The notes: generated from the sequence alone by a model not told the origin. Shown: positions 44,408 to 55,829, counted from the stretch's first letter. The stretch: 64,000 nucleotides of DNA from Gramella sp. MAR_2010_147 (GCF_900105135.1 NZ_LT629741.1:2829001-2893000), one strand, 5' to 3'. Numbers and translations: made by a program.

Positions 44408-44658
44408 GTCTTTTTAGTTTAAATATTCAATAAAGATAATTGAAGCATGCTGTTAGCATTGTTAAAAAAGAACAAAGTTGCTGTTAAAATTTTAAAGCTT
44501 TACAGATGAAAGAAATAAACCTAATATTTAAAAATAAACTTTAAAATTATATCAAAAACTTTAATTATTGTTTTTAATTATTACTTAAATAGCGTCTAGT
44601 GTTTTATGAAAGTAAGTTTAAACTCATATTTGTATTATAATTATAAATAATATTAGTC

Positions 44659-46269
44659 ATGTGTGGAATTTTAGCAGTTATCGGAAAAGACATTGAAGCG
44701 GCAAAAATTAGTGGCCTTTCAAAAAGAATGTCCCATAGAGGACCCGATGAAAGCGGATTAAAAATTACAGAGAAAGGTTATGTGTTGTCGCATGAACGTC
44801 TTTCTATTGTAGATCTAACAACAGGTATTCAGCCAATTCAAGGATCCAGTTCAGCCTGGATGGTTCATAATGGTGAGATCTATAACCACGTGGCATTAAG
44901 AAATAACGAACTAAAAGATCATACTTTTAGAACTACCGGAGATTCTGAAGTGATCGTACATATGTATGAAAAGTATGGGTACGATTTTGTAGATAAATTA
45001 GATGGGGTCTTTTCATTTGTAATTATTGATGGTGACGATTTTATTGTCGGGAGAGATCCAATTGGAGTTAAACCGTTGTATTACGGAACAGATGAAAAGG
45101 GTGCTTTGTGGTTTGCAAGTGAAATGAAAGCTCTGACCGATCATTGTCTGGAATTTTCAGCATTCCCTCCTGGTCATTATTATACGCCTGAAACCGGTTT
45201 TGTAAGATATTATACTCCAGAATGGTTTGATGCTGAAAAGGCGGTACAGCCAGCAGATCTGGCTAAACTGAGAGAGAGTCTTATAGAAGCGACCAGGAAA
45301 AGATTAATGGCAGATGTGCCATTAGGCGTATTACTGAGTGGTGGTCTCGATTCTTCCCTTACATCGTCTATTGCAGCAAGATTAATGGAGGATTCCGGTC
45401 AAAAACTGCATTCTTTTTCTATAGGGTTGGATGCTGAAGCGCCAGATTTGATCGCAGCTAGAAAAGTGGCTGAATTTTTAGGAACCGAGCATCATGAAAT
45501 TCACTTCACTGTGGAAGAAGGTATACAAATCCTTGAGAAACTGGTGTGGCATTTAGAAACCTATGATGTGACTTCAATTAGAGCAAGCACACCTATGTAT
45601 TTCCTTTCGAAAGCAATTGCGGAAAAAGGTATTAAAGTAGTGCTTTCCGGAGAAGGTTCAGATGAGATTTTTGGAGGTTATCTGTATTTTAAAAATGCTC
45701 CTTCAGCTAAAGAATTTCAAAAAGAAACTATTAGGAGAGTGCAAAGGCTAGCTACAGCCGATTGTTTAAGGGCTGATAAGTCAACAATGGCCCATGGTCT
45801 GGAAGCGAGAGTTCCTTTCTTAGATAAAGCTTTTCTGAAAACTGCAATAGAAATGGTACCAGAAGAAAAAATGCCATCTACTTATGATGGAGCTGAAAAA
45901 TATATTCTTAGAAAGGCATTTGACACGCCAGAAAGGCCATTTTTGCCAGATGAGGTTCTATGGAGACAAAAAGAGCAGTTTAGCGATGGAGTTGGTTACA
46001 ACTGGATTGATGAGCTTATTGATTATGCTTCAAAGCAGGTAAGCGATGAGCAAATGGAAGCAGCTGCAGAGAAATATCCTGTAAACACACCTGCCACAAA
46101 AGAAGCTTATTTCTATAGAACATTGTTCTCTAAACATTTTCCTCAGGATTCTGCTGCGAAAACGGTAAAAAGATGGGTTCCGAAATGGCAAAAAGATTTG
46201 GATCCAAGCGGAAGAGCAAACGAAACTCATGTAGCTCCGGGAATGAAAAAGGAGATGGCAAAAGTTTAG
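44659..46269 (+). CDS. asnB: Asparagine synthetase B (glutamine-hydrolysing)
   Basis: Converts aspartate to asparagine using glutamine and ATP. 536 residues: the N-terminal class II glutaminase starts MCGILAVIG with nucleophile Cys2, followed by RGPDESG and VHNGEIYN; the C-terminal synthetase has the PP-loop LLSGGLDSSLT (about 231-241) and LSGEGSDEIFGGY. An upstream near-match -7 element, CATATTTG, lies at 44625-44632. A terminator shared with the gyrB upstream region follows. Confidence 0.96.
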   Translation: MCGILAVIGKDIEAAKISGLSKRMSHRGPDESGLKITEKGYVLSHERLSIVDLTTGIQPIQGSSSAWMVHNGEIYNHVALRNNELKDHTFRTTGDSEVIVHMYEKYGYDFVDKLDGVFSFVIIDGDDFIVGRDPIGVKPLYYGTDEKGALWFASEMKALTDHCLEFSAFPPGHYYTPETGFVRYYTPEWFDAEKAVQPADLAKLRESLIEATRKRLMADVPLGVLLSGGLDSSLTSSIAARLMEDSGQKLHSFSIGLDAEAPDLIAARKVAEFLGTEHHEIHFTVEEGIQILEKLVWHLETYDVTSIRASTPMYFLSKAIAEKGIKVVLSGEGSDEIFGGYLYFKNAPSAKEFQKETIRRVQRLATADCLRADKSTMAHGLEARVPFLDKAFLKTAIEMVPEEKMPSTYDGAEKYILRKAFDTPERPFLPDEVLWRQKEQFSDGVGYNWIDELIDYASKQVSDEQMEAAAEKYPVNTPATKEAYFYRTLFSKHFPQDSAAKTVKRWVPKWQKDLDPSGRANETHVAPGMKKEMAKV

Positions 46270-46293
46270 TATTTATCACTATTTATTCATAAT

Positions 46294-46333
46294 ACCCGAA
46301 ACCTTAAAGAATTCTTTAGGGCTTCGGGTTTTT
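46294..46333 (+). terminator. Intrinsic terminator after asnB
   Basis: Outer stem ACCCGAA (46294-46300) with TTCGGGT (46323-46329), an inner stem around GAATTC, then a T tract. Confidence 0.85.
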
Positions 46334-46369
46334 CCACATAATATGTTGATAACTTAAGGGCTTATAAGC
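46330..46369 (+). promoter_or_regulatory. Possible DnaA boxes upstream of gyrB
   Basis: TTTTCCACA (46330-46338) and the inverted TTATCAACA (46344-46352 on the minus strand) each differ at one base from the TTATCCACA consensus. A 10-bp palindrome GCTTATAAGC follows at 46360-46369. Suggestive only. Confidence 0.3.
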
Positions 46370-46401
46370 TTGCTTCGACCTGTTAAAAATATGCGAATTG
46401 T

Positions 46402-46409
46402 TATATTTG
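46402..46409 (+). promoter_or_regulatory. -7 element of gyrB
   Basis: TATATTTG, 39 bases before the gyrB start; no well-spaced -33 TTG visible. Confidence 0.5.
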
Positions 46410-46436
46410 TTCGTTGTCCAAAATTGACGAAATTAA

Positions 46437-48389
<1,953 letters not shown>

Positions 48390-48410
48390 GCAGTTCTAAC
48401 ATATATTTTA

Positions 48411-48447
48411 AAAGACCCACACCGTGCTAATAAGTGTGGGTTTTTTT
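48411..48447 (+). terminator. Intrinsic terminator after gyrB
   Basis: An 8-bp stem ACCCACAC (48415-48422) with GTGTGGGT (48434-48441), 11-base loop, T tract. Confidence 0.88.
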
Positions 48448-48508
48448 CGTTCTTATAAGAAGCGAGCCTATATTTTATTATTTTTACAACAACCTAATCT
48501 ACTATACC

Positions 48509-49483
48509 GTGAAAAATTTTAAATACCTTTTTTTAGTCCTTATTTTTGCATCAGGTAAGTCATTTTCTCAGGCTATACCTCAGGAGGGAACAGATATAAT
48601 TAATGATTTTTTAATTCTAGCTGATGGTTTTGCGAGTCCTGCATCTGAAAGCGCTGCTTATCAGGCTACAGCCGGCTGGTTCACCTCTGCAAGAGCACTT
48701 GAACCCTGGAAAGTAGATGTTTCACTTCATGCAAATGCCTTATTTGTGCCATCCAGTAAAAAGGAATTTACTGTTAAGGATAATGATTTTACAAATCTTA
48801 CTATTAATGATGGGGATCGTGGTGCTGTAATTCCAACAGCTTTTGGAACAGATTCTGAAGTAATGTTCAATGGTAGCTTTATGGGCGAGGATTTTTCTTT
48901 TCAGGCCATAGAAGGGATAGATAAAGGGGCTCTTTTTTATCCGTTTGCTCAGGTTTCAGTTGGTTTACCGTATGGATTTCAGCTAGGAGTTAGGGCGCTT
49001 CCTGAACTGGAAGTAGATGGTTCAAAATTCAGCACCTATGGAGTAGGTCTAAAGCATAATTTTAGCCAGTATTTTAGATTTAACGATGAGGAAGATCTTC
49101 AGGTTGCAGGGATTATAGCCTATGATATTTTTGATGTTAAATACGAATTTCAGCAAATAAGTGTACCTAATCTGGTAAATCTTGATCTAATAGATGTAAG
49201 TGCCGGTGTGTGGATGGCTGAGGTGATGGCTTCCAAGAAGTATGAAAATTTCGAAATTTTCGGGGCTTTAGGTGTTGCTCAGTCAGATTTTGAATATGAA
49301 TTTGGGGGTGATGGTATTGCTCTTGGATTAGTTAATTCAAATCTTGCAACTTTAAATGACAAGGAAGCTCAGTTTAAAGGTGATATTGGATTCAATCTTT
49401 ACTTTGAAAAGTTTAAAATCAGTACTATGGCGACTGCTGGTAAATTTGTGAATCTAAATATCGGCTTGCACTTCTTATTGTAA
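48509..49483 (+). CDS. DUF6588 family exported protein
   Basis: About 324 residues from GTG 48509 (MKNFKYLFLVLIFASGKSFSQ), a normal Sec signal. An ORF extension to 48434 would start inside the gyrB terminator and is rejected. The mature part resembles the DUF6588 group: a secreted beta-rich protein with TDIINDFLILADGFASPASE near the start, WKVDVSLHANALFVPSSKK, and an aromatic C-terminal strand NLNIGLHFLL suggesting an outer-membrane barrel. Function unknown. Confidence 0.75.
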   Translation: MKNFKYLFLVLIFASGKSFSQAIPQEGTDIINDFLILADGFASPASESAAYQATAGWFTSARALEPWKVDVSLHANALFVPSSKKEFTVKDNDFTNLTINDGDRGAVIPTAFGTDSEVMFNGSFMGEDFSFQAIEGIDKGALFYPFAQVSVGLPYGFQLGVRALPELEVDGSKFSTYGVGLKHNFSQYFRFNDEEDLQVAGIIAYDIFDVKYEFQQISVPNLVNLDLIDVSAGVWMAEVMASKKYENFEIFGALGVAQSDFEYEFGGDGIALGLVNSNLATLNDKEAQFKGDIGFNLYFEKFKISTMATAGKFVNLNIGLHFLL

Positions 49484-49577
49484 ACCTATAATGATTTAAC
49501 CATTCCTTATTATTATTACTGCCTCATTATTCGTAATTTCGCTGTCATTATTAATAGAAATTAAATAATATTTTAAC

Positions 49578-50504
49578 ATGAAAGTTACCATAGTAGGAGC
49601 AGGTGCGGTAGGTGCCAGCTGTGCGGAATATGTTGCCATCAAAAATTTTGCTTCAGAAGTTGTATTGCTTGATATTAAAGAAGGTTACGCTGAAGGTAAA
49701 GCAATGGACCTTATGCAAACAGCAACTCTTAATGGCTTCGATACAAAAATAACAGGAAGTACAAACGATTACTCTAAAACTGCAAATTCTGATATTGCTG
49801 TTATTACCAGCGGTATTCCTCGTAAACCGGGAATGACAAGAGAGGAATTGATTGGGATCAACGCAGGTATTGTGAAAGAAGTTTCTGCGAACCTTATTAA
49901 ACATTCACCAGATGTTACTTTAATCGTTGTAAGTAATCCTATGGATACGATGACTTACCTGGTACATAAAACTACAGGGCTTCCTAAAAATAAGATTATT
50001 GGGATGGGTGGCGCACTAGATAGCGCTCGTTTTAAGTATAGATTAAGTGAGGCACTGGAATGCCCTCCATCAGACGTTGATGGAATGGTGATAGGTGGTC
50101 ATAGTGATACCGGTATGGTACCTCTAACCAGGCTTGCTACAAGAAATTCTGTTCCTGTAACCGCTTTTTTATCAGAAGATAGACTGAATCAGGTTTCTGA
50201 AGATACTAAAGTAGGAGGGGCAACCCTTACAAAATTATTGGGAACTAGTGCCTGGTACGCTCCAGGAGCTGCTGTTTCGGGATTGGTGCAGGCTATTGCT
50301 TGCGATCAGAAAAAAATGTTCCCATGTTCAGCCTTATTAGAAGGTGAGTATGGACTAAGCGATCTTTGTATTGGTGTGCCGGCTATTCTTGGAAAAGATG
50401 GTTTGGAGAAAATTGTGGAATTGAAACTGGATGATGCTGAAAAGGCAAAAATGAAGGAGAGTGCTGAAGGTGTGAAAAAAACCAACGGATTACTTGACGT
50501 GTAA
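49578..50504 (+). CDS. mdh: Malate dehydrogenase
   Basis: NAD-dependent oxidation of malate to oxaloacetate in the TCA cycle. 308 residues of the LDH-like MDH type: VGAGAVGASCAEYV Rossmann motif, SGIPRKPGMTREELIGIN substrate loop (Arg residues in RKPGMTR), VSNPMDTMTYL, MGGALDSARFKYRL and the active-site GGHSDTGMV. Length and motifs are normal. Ends at an intrinsic terminator. Confidence 0.96.
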   Translation: MKVTIVGAGAVGASCAEYVAIKNFASEVVLLDIKEGYAEGKAMDLMQTATLNGFDTKITGSTNDYSKTANSDIAVITSGIPRKPGMTREELIGINAGIVKEVSANLIKHSPDVTLIVVSNPMDTMTYLVHKTTGLPKNKIIGMGGALDSARFKYRLSEALECPPSDVDGMVIGGHSDTGMVPLTRLATRNSVPVTAFLSEDRLNQVSEDTKVGGATLTKLLGTSAWYAPGAAVSGLVQAIACDQKKMFPCSALLEGEYGLSDLCIGVPAILGKDGLEKIVELKLDDAEKAKMKESAEGVKKTNGLLDV

Positions 50505-50535
50505 TTTTTTAGTAAAATTCATTCAAAATACTCTT

Positions 50536-50563
50536 GAAGGCCACAGTTTCTGTGGCTTTTTTG
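50536..50563 (+). terminator. Intrinsic terminator after mdh
   Basis: Stem GCCACA (50540-50545) with TGTGGC (50551-50556), GTTTC loop, T tract. Confidence 0.85.
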
Positions 50564-50599
50564 TTGGATTTAAAAGTTAAAATTATCCAAAAAAAAATA

Positions 50600-50630
50600 T
50601 TGGGATTTGAATTATGAAGTCCTATATTTG
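50600..50630 (+). promoter_or_regulatory. Promoter of secDF
   Basis: TTG (50600-50602), a 20-base spacer and TATATTTG (50623-50630) match the Bacteroidota consensus; the start codon is 43 bases further on. Confidence 0.65.
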
Positions 50631-50672
50631 TCCGTTTTTAAAATCGACCTATAATCAATAATTTGAGGAATA

Positions 50673-53600
50673 ATGCAGAATAAAGGACTGATTAAAGTTT
50701 TTGCAATTTTGTTTGGGCTGGTATGTCTTTATCAGCTGTCTTTTACGTTTATAACAAATAATGTTGAGACTGATGCTGAGGAGTTTGCCGTACAGGAAAT
50801 TGACGAAAGTGTAGAGAATTACTCAGAATTACGTGACCAGGCAGAAGCCAGGTATTTAGATTCTATCGGTAATAACGATGTCATAGCTGGAATTACTTAC
50901 AATGATGCTAAAGACAAGGAGCTAAATAAGGGACTTGACCTTAAGGGAGGGATCAATGTGATCCTTCAGATTTCTGTTAGAGATATCTTAAGCGGACTAG
51001 CTAATGACACAAGAGACCCGGCTTTTAGAAAAGCAATTGCTCAGGCTGATGAAGCTCAAACTGACAGTCAGGAAAACTACGTAGATCTTTTCTTTGAGGC
51101 ATTCAATGATATTCCTAATGCTAAACTGGCATCTCCAGATGTATTTGCTAATAAGACGCTAAGCGATGAGGTGAACTTCAATATGACCAATGAAGAAGTT
51201 GAGCCAATTATTAGAAAAAAGATTGATGAGTCCATTACTTCAGCTTTTGAAGTATTGAGAAAACGTATTGATAAATTTGGTGTTACACAACCAAATATTC
51301 AGCGTCTTGGAAATTCAGGAAGAATTCTTGTTGAATTACCTGGTGCTAAAGATATAAGCAGGGTTAAAAACCTTCTTCAAAGTACAGCTCAGTTAGAATT
51401 CTGGCATGTATATAAAAACAATGAAATAGGAAATTTCCTTGTTCAGGCGAATAACAGAATCGCAGAAATGAAACGATCAGAAGAGGTTACTTCAGAAGAA
51501 GAAACCGATTCTACTGCCACTTCTGGTGATAGTGAAATTGATGAGCTTTTAGCTGATGCTGAAGACAGCACGGAAGTTGAAACAGGAAATAATCCACTTT
51601 TTGACCTTATTGTATCTCCAGGTTATCAGGGAGGTCCAGTTCTCGCAACTTTTAAAGTTCAGGATACAGCGAAGGTGATGGATTATATTCAGAATCCACA
51701 AATTAGATCGCTACTTCCTTCGGAAATGAGATATGCGAAATTTGTTTGGGGAGTTGCTGATGAAGATACACAGACTACCGGATTATATGCCTTAAAGGGT
51801 AACCGTAACATGGAGCCACCATTGAGTGGGAGCGTAATTACCGATGCTCAGCAAACATACGACCAGTTAGGGCGTATTGCTGTGAGCATGCAAATGGATG
51901 GTACCGGAGCTAAGATCTGGGAAGATATGACCGGTAAGGCTTCTAACGAACAAAGCCAGATCGCGATTGTACTTGATAATATTGTTTATTCTGCGCCAGG
52001 TGTTTCTACCGGAGCAATTTCGGGTGGAAGAAGTGAGATCTCTGGTGATTTTACGATCACCGAAGGTCAGGATTTAGCAAACGTATTACGTGCGGGTAAA
52101 CTTCCTGCATCGGCAGATATCATCCAAAGTGAGGTGGTTGGACCATCATTAGGTCAGGAAGCTATAGACAGCGGTATCATGTCATTTGTGATTGCTTTAA
52201 TCCTTGTTTTGATCTGGATGATCCTTTATTACGGAAAAGCAGGAATTTTTGCAGATATCGCCCTTGTGGTGAATATTCTTTTCATATTTGGTATTCTGGC
52301 AGGTCTTGGTGCCGTTCTTACATTACCTGGTATTGCCGGTATTGTGTTAACTATTGGTATGTCTGTAGATGCTAACGTACTTATTTTTGAAAGGATTAAA
52401 GAAGAACTGGCTAAAGGTAAAATGCAAAGAGATGCTATTAAAGATGGTTTCAACAATGCATTATCTTCAATTCTTGATGCGAACATCACTACAGGTCTTA
52501 CAGGTCTAATTTTATTCCTTCTTGGAACAGGACCTATCAAAGGTTTTGCAACTACTTTATTAATTGGTATCGCTACCTCTTTGTTTACGGCGATCTTTAT
52601 TACAAGATTGTTTATTGACGGATATGGTATTAAAGGCAAATCATTAGAATTTGCGACCTCTCTTACCAAGAACCTGTTTACCAATATGAATATCGACTTC
52701 CTTAAGAAAAGGAAAATTGCTTATGTAGTTTCAGGATTATTCATTTTGATTAGTGTTGGTTCACTTTTCGTACAGGGACTTAACCAGGGTGTTGATTTTG
52801 TTGGAGGTAGAACTTATACGGTAAGATTTGCTGAAGATGTGAATCCTACGGAAGTTCAAAGCGATCTTGTTGCTACCTTTGGAAGTGCCGAAGCAAAAAC
52901 CTTTGGCCCGAACAATCAATTAAAAATTACCACTAAATATAAAGTTGATCAGGAAGGTGCTGAAGTCGATGAGGAAATTCAAAGATCACTTTATGAATCC
53001 CTTGGCTCTTATCTGCCTGCAGATATTACTTATGAGGAATTTACAGATGGAGCAGATGACAAACAGGTGGGAGTAATGAAATCTATGAAGGTTGGCGCAA
53101 CCATTGCAGATGATATTAAAAATGCTTCTTTCTGGGCAGTATTAGGTTCGTTGATCGTAGTGTTCCTTTATATCTTATTGCGTTTTAGAAAATGGCAATT
53201 TAGTTTAGGTGCTGTAGCTGCAGTATTTCATGATGTACTTGTAGTATTAGGTATCTTCTCTTTACTTTATAAAGTGATGCCGTTTAACATGGAAATAGAT
53301 CAGGCGTTTATTGCTGCGATCCTTACTGTAATTGGTTACTCACTTAATGATACCGTGGTGGTATTTGACCGTATCAGGGAATTTGTGAACGAGCATACTA
53401 CCTGGCCGCTTAAAAAGACAGTAAATGCAGCGCTGAACAGTACGTTGAGCAGAACATTAAATACCTCGCTTACTACCTTGGTGGTTCTTCTAGCGATCTT
53501 CATCTTTGGAGGAGAAAGTATTAGAGGATTCATGTTCGCACTTATAGTTGGTGTTATTGTGGGTACCTATTCTTCGTTATTCATTGCAACTCCTGTAATG

Positions 53601-53675
53601 GTTGATAGCGTTAAGAAAAAGTCTTCCATTCAGAAGAAAGAAAAGCCGAAGACCGAAGAGACTGCTACTGCATAA
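50673..53675 (+). CDS. secDF: Fused protein-export membrane protein SecDF
   Basis: RND-type proton-driven factor that pulls preproteins through SecYEG. 1000 residues joining SecD (about 1-665) and SecF (about 670-1000). SecD part: GLDLKGGINVILQI, the large periplasmic domain with a Ser/Glu/Asp-rich insert near 275-305, and GMSVDANVLIFERIKEEL. SecF part: QGVDFVGGRTYTVRF and GYSLNDTVVVFDRIRE. The two six-helix bundles are visible. The insert in the SecD periplasmic domain is the only variable region noticed. Confidence 0.96.
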   Translation: MQNKGLIKVFAILFGLVCLYQLSFTFITNNVETDAEEFAVQEIDESVENYSELRDQAEARYLDSIGNNDVIAGITYNDAKDKELNKGLDLKGGINVILQISVRDILSGLANDTRDPAFRKAIAQADEAQTDSQENYVDLFFEAFNDIPNAKLASPDVFANKTLSDEVNFNMTNEEVEPIIRKKIDESITSAFEVLRKRIDKFGVTQPNIQRLGNSGRILVELPGAKDISRVKNLLQSTAQLEFWHVYKNNEIGNFLVQANNRIAEMKRSEEVTSEEETDSTATSGDSEIDELLADAEDSTEVETGNNPLFDLIVSPGYQGGPVLATFKVQDTAKVMDYIQNPQIRSLLPSEMRYAKFVWGVADEDTQTTGLYALKGNRNMEPPLSGSVITDAQQTYDQLGRIAVSMQMDGTGAKIWEDMTGKASNEQSQIAIVLDNIVYSAPGVSTGAISGGRSEISGDFTITEGQDLANVLRAGKLPASADIIQSEVVGPSLGQEAIDSGIMSFVIALILVLIWMILYYGKAGIFADIALVVNILFIFGILAGLGAVLTLPGIAGIVLTIGMSVDANVLIFERIKEELAKGKMQRDAIKDGFNNALSSILDANITTGLTGLILFLLGTGPIKGFATTLLIGIATSLFTAIFITRLFIDGYGIKGKSLEFATSLTKNLFTNMNIDFLKKRKIAYVVSGLFILISVGSLFVQGLNQGVDFVGGRTYTVRFAEDVNPTEVQSDLVATFGSAEAKTFGPNNQLKITTKYKVDQEGAEVDEEIQRSLYESLGSYLPADITYEEFTDGADDKQVGVMKSMKVGATIADDIKNASFWAVLGSLIVVFLYILLRFRKWQFSLGAVAAVFHDVLVVLGIFSLLYKVMPFNMEIDQAFIAAILTVIGYSLNDTVVVFDRIREFVNEHTTWPLKKTVNAALNSTLSRTLNTSLTTLVVLLAIFIFGGESIRGFMFALIVGVIVGTYSSLFIATPVMVDSVKKKSSIQKKEKPKTEETATA

Positions 53676-53695
53676 GTTTAGTAGATATAATTTTA

Positions 53696-53730
53696 TAAAA
53701 AGGCTTTCCATTTTTGGGAAGCCTTTTTTA
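53696..53730 (+). terminator. Intrinsic terminator after secDF
   Basis: AAAAAGGCTTTCC pairs with GGGAAGCCTTTTT (one G-T pair) across a 6-base loop; T tract follows. Confidence 0.85.
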
Positions 53731-53762
53731 ATGATCTTTCTATAGATATTTGGAGTTACATA

Positions 53763-54044
53763 ATGAAAACTGAATTTAGAACTATTGAAATTGGAAAATT
53801 TATAGCATCTATTTTTGTGATGTTTTTTATGTGTTTGTTACTACAGAGAACCATAGGATTCGATGCAGATGCTATTTATTATACGCTGCCATTTATCGCG
53901 TTACTTTACCTTATTTTTAGAGGAAAAATATGCTTCGCAATGCATGATAGCGAATTGTCTATTTGTTGGGTGAGGCGTCCATTTCTCTGTTCTTTTGGGA
54001 ATAAGATAATTGAATATTCCAGTATTATTTATTGGAAGTACTAA
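53763..54044 (+). pseudogene. Membrane protein gene, N-terminal fragment of a broken gene
   Basis: 93 codons with two hydrophobic segments (about 12-30 and 40-54), then a polar part ending in EYSSIIYWKY and TAA at 54042-54044. The same frame continues past the stop with gene-like sequence (GPDAIIIILKPGEVVNLKSSIF) until about 54120, where one extra T in a TTT run shifts it into the frame of the downstream fragment. Two lesions in one gene point to real decay. The overall layout (two helices, soluble part, two helices) recalls PH-domain-like membrane proteins; no family is certain. Confidence 0.65.
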
Positions 54045-54135
54045 ACAAGTAGCCGTGGGCCAGATGCCATCATTATTATTTTAAAACCTGGTGAGGTAGT
54101 CAATTTAAAATCTTCGATATTCAATACCAGGGACT

Positions 54136-54459
54136 TTGGAACGTGAAATCTTTAAAAATCTTAGTTTAAAAGTTTCAGAATACCATTCCAATACTTCTTC
54201 TGAAGTATTAAAAGACAAAATTTTAAAATCTGTTTATTTTAAGAAGATAGAAACGCGGATTGTTTCGAATAAAAAATTACTATGGGTCATTGGGTGTATT
54301 GAAATTGCAATCCTTGTGTTATCGGTCTTAAGTAAAAAGTTCAGGGAAGTGAACCAGGTTTGGATTATATTCTCTGTTCTTCTTTTTGTATTTGTAGTGG
54401 CAAGTCTAAGAACTCATTACCTGAAGAATGAAAAGCAGGATCTTTTAAATTGGGATTAA
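54136..54459 (+). pseudogene. Membrane protein gene, C-terminal fragment of the same broken gene
   Basis: Open frame of 107 codons from TTG. Upstream codons in the same frame (FNTRD before LEREIFKNL) join smoothly to the N-terminal fragment once a single base near 54120 is removed. It has a helical cytosolic part (residues 1-50) and two hydrophobic segments (about 51-68 and 77-95). It may be untranslated, or produced only if ribosomes reinitiate. Confidence 0.6.
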
Positions 54460-54462
54460 ATG

Positions 54463-54963
54463 CTATTCAATTCTTTCAAAACTAAACGTATCATTTTTCT
54501 CAAGTCCCCATTGATCTGATAATCCACCGTTAATCTCCAGGATATATTGCGCAGGGCCTTCAGATGGCAAGGAGGTTTCATCTCTTGGAGTCGCATTTTT
54601 CTGAATACTAACAAGGCTACTATCGGCATCATAATAAATAATATCCAATGGGATATAGGTGTTTTTCATATAAAAGCTGCGCACCCTTTCAGAAGTATAT
54701 AGAAAAAGCATTCCCTGGTCTTCTTTCATACTTTCACGGTACATTAGACCGGTTTGGTGTTCATAATCGCTTTCAGCAAGTTCAATATCGAGTTTTTGTA
54801 TGGTATCTCCAGATGCCTTAATTAAATAGAGCACACCTTCTTTAGTGAAAGTAATGGGTTCTGTTTCTATGGTCTCTACTTTCTTATCATTATCACCGCA
54901 ACCGCTGAATGATAAACCGATAAGTAAAGTAAAAACAGCCAGGCTTAAGATTCTTTTGCTCAT
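54463..54963 (-). CDS. DUF192 domain lipoprotein
   Basis: 166 residues from ATG 54963. Lipoprotein signal with lipobox LSFSGC (Cys at 22), then a DUF192 domain: IELAESDYEHQTGLMYRESM, MLFLYTSERVRSFYMKNTYIPLDIIYYDADS and QYILEINGG. The role of the family is unknown. The ATG overlaps the lgt stop by 4 bases, so translation is coupled to lgt, whose enzyme would lipidate this protein. A longer ORF start at 55035 lies inside lgt and is rejected. Confidence 0.88.
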   Translation of the reverse strand: MSKRILSLAVFTLLIGLSFSGCGDNDKKVETIETEPITFTKEGVLYLIKASGDTIQKLDIELAESDYEHQTGLMYRESMKEDQGMLFLYTSERVRSFYMKNTYIPLDIIYYDADSSLVSIQKNATPRDETSLPSEGPAQYILEINGGLSDQWGLEKNDTFSFERIE

Positions 54964-55784
54964 GTCACCGTTTTTTGTTTTTGAGGTCTGTACATAAAAT
55001 ATAACCCCGCTATTACAAATGGAATACTTAACCATTGTCCGGTATTTAACAGCCAGTTGGCGCGTTCGCCAACCTGTGGTTCTTTAATGAATTCTATAAA
55101 GAACCTCACTGTCCATAATAATACAAGAAATAACCCGAAAATATAGCCTGTTTTAAAGCGTTTTTCTGTCTTCCAGTATAAGAACCATAAAATAAGGAAA
55201 ATTGCCAGATAACAGGCTGATTCGTACAACTGAGCCGGATGTCTGGCGAAGTCTTCGCCCAGTTTTTCAAATACTATCCCGTAATCTGAATTTGTTGGTT
55301 TTCCTATAATTTCAGAATTGATGAAATTTCCTATTCTAACAAAGATAGCTCCACTGGCAACAGGAATCACGATCCTGTCCAGGATCCATAAGACTGGTTT
55401 CTGAATAATTCTTTTAGCATAAAGGTACATGGCAATGATAATCCCTATAGCGGCACCATGACTGGCTAAACCTCTAAATCCTGTAAATTCAAATTCAGGT
55501 TCAAAGCGAACTGGAAGAAAAATTTCCAGTAAATGATTCTGAAAATATTCCCAGTCATAAAAAATCACATGGCCTAATCTCGCACCAATTAGGGTGGCAA
55601 GAACAGTATATATAAAGAGAGAATCTAATTTTTCTATGTCAATACCTTCACGGGTATAAATGTTTTTCATAATATACCACCCAAGCGTAAAGGCGATAAT
55701 GAACATTAAGCTATAATAGTGAAGGGTAATAATTCCCAGGTCCAGTCCTTCTGACGGATTCCAGTGAATGGCATTAAGAAGCAT
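54960..55784 (-). CDS. lgt: Prolipoprotein diacylglyceryl transferase
   Basis: First enzyme of bacterial lipoprotein maturation; transfers diacylglyceryl from phosphatidylglycerol to the lipobox Cys. 274 residues, about seven transmembrane helices. FRGLASHGAAIGIIIAMY carries the essential His-Gly motif, and RIGNFINSEIIGKPT is the Lgt signature (Arg143-type residue). Part of the leftward run folE-cysS-yidD-lgt-DUF192. The many lipoproteins in this window depend on it. Confidence 0.95.
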   Translation of the reverse strand: MLLNAIHWNPSEGLDLGIITLHYYSLMFIIAFTLGWYIMKNIYTREGIDIEKLDSLFIYTVLATLIGARLGHVIFYDWEYFQNHLLEIFLPVRFEPEFEFTGFRGLASHGAAIGIIIAMYLYAKRIIQKPVLWILDRIVIPVASGAIFVRIGNFINSEIIGKPTNSDYGIVFEKLGEDFARHPAQLYESACYLAIFLILWFLYWKTEKRFKTGYIFGLFLVLLWTVRFFIEFIKEPQVGERANWLLNTGQWLSIPFVIAGLYFMYRPQKQKTVT

Positions 55785-55829
55785 ACTTATTTATTTGAAT
55801 GTTCGTAAATATACATATTTGGGAGTTCT

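Noticed and set aside
44408..44658. 251-base gap between the DUF2911 gene and asnB searched for RNA genes
   Set aside because: Only AT-rich promoter-like sequence with a near-match -7 element (44625-44632); no stable RNA fold or ORF seen.
48434..48508. Upstream extension of the DUF6588 protein to 48434
   Set aside because: It would begin inside the gyrB terminator hairpin and add residues before a normal signal peptide.
52229..52684. Minus-strand ORF of 151 codons inside secDF
   Set aside because: Mirror of a conserved transmembrane segment of SecD; no start signal or family.
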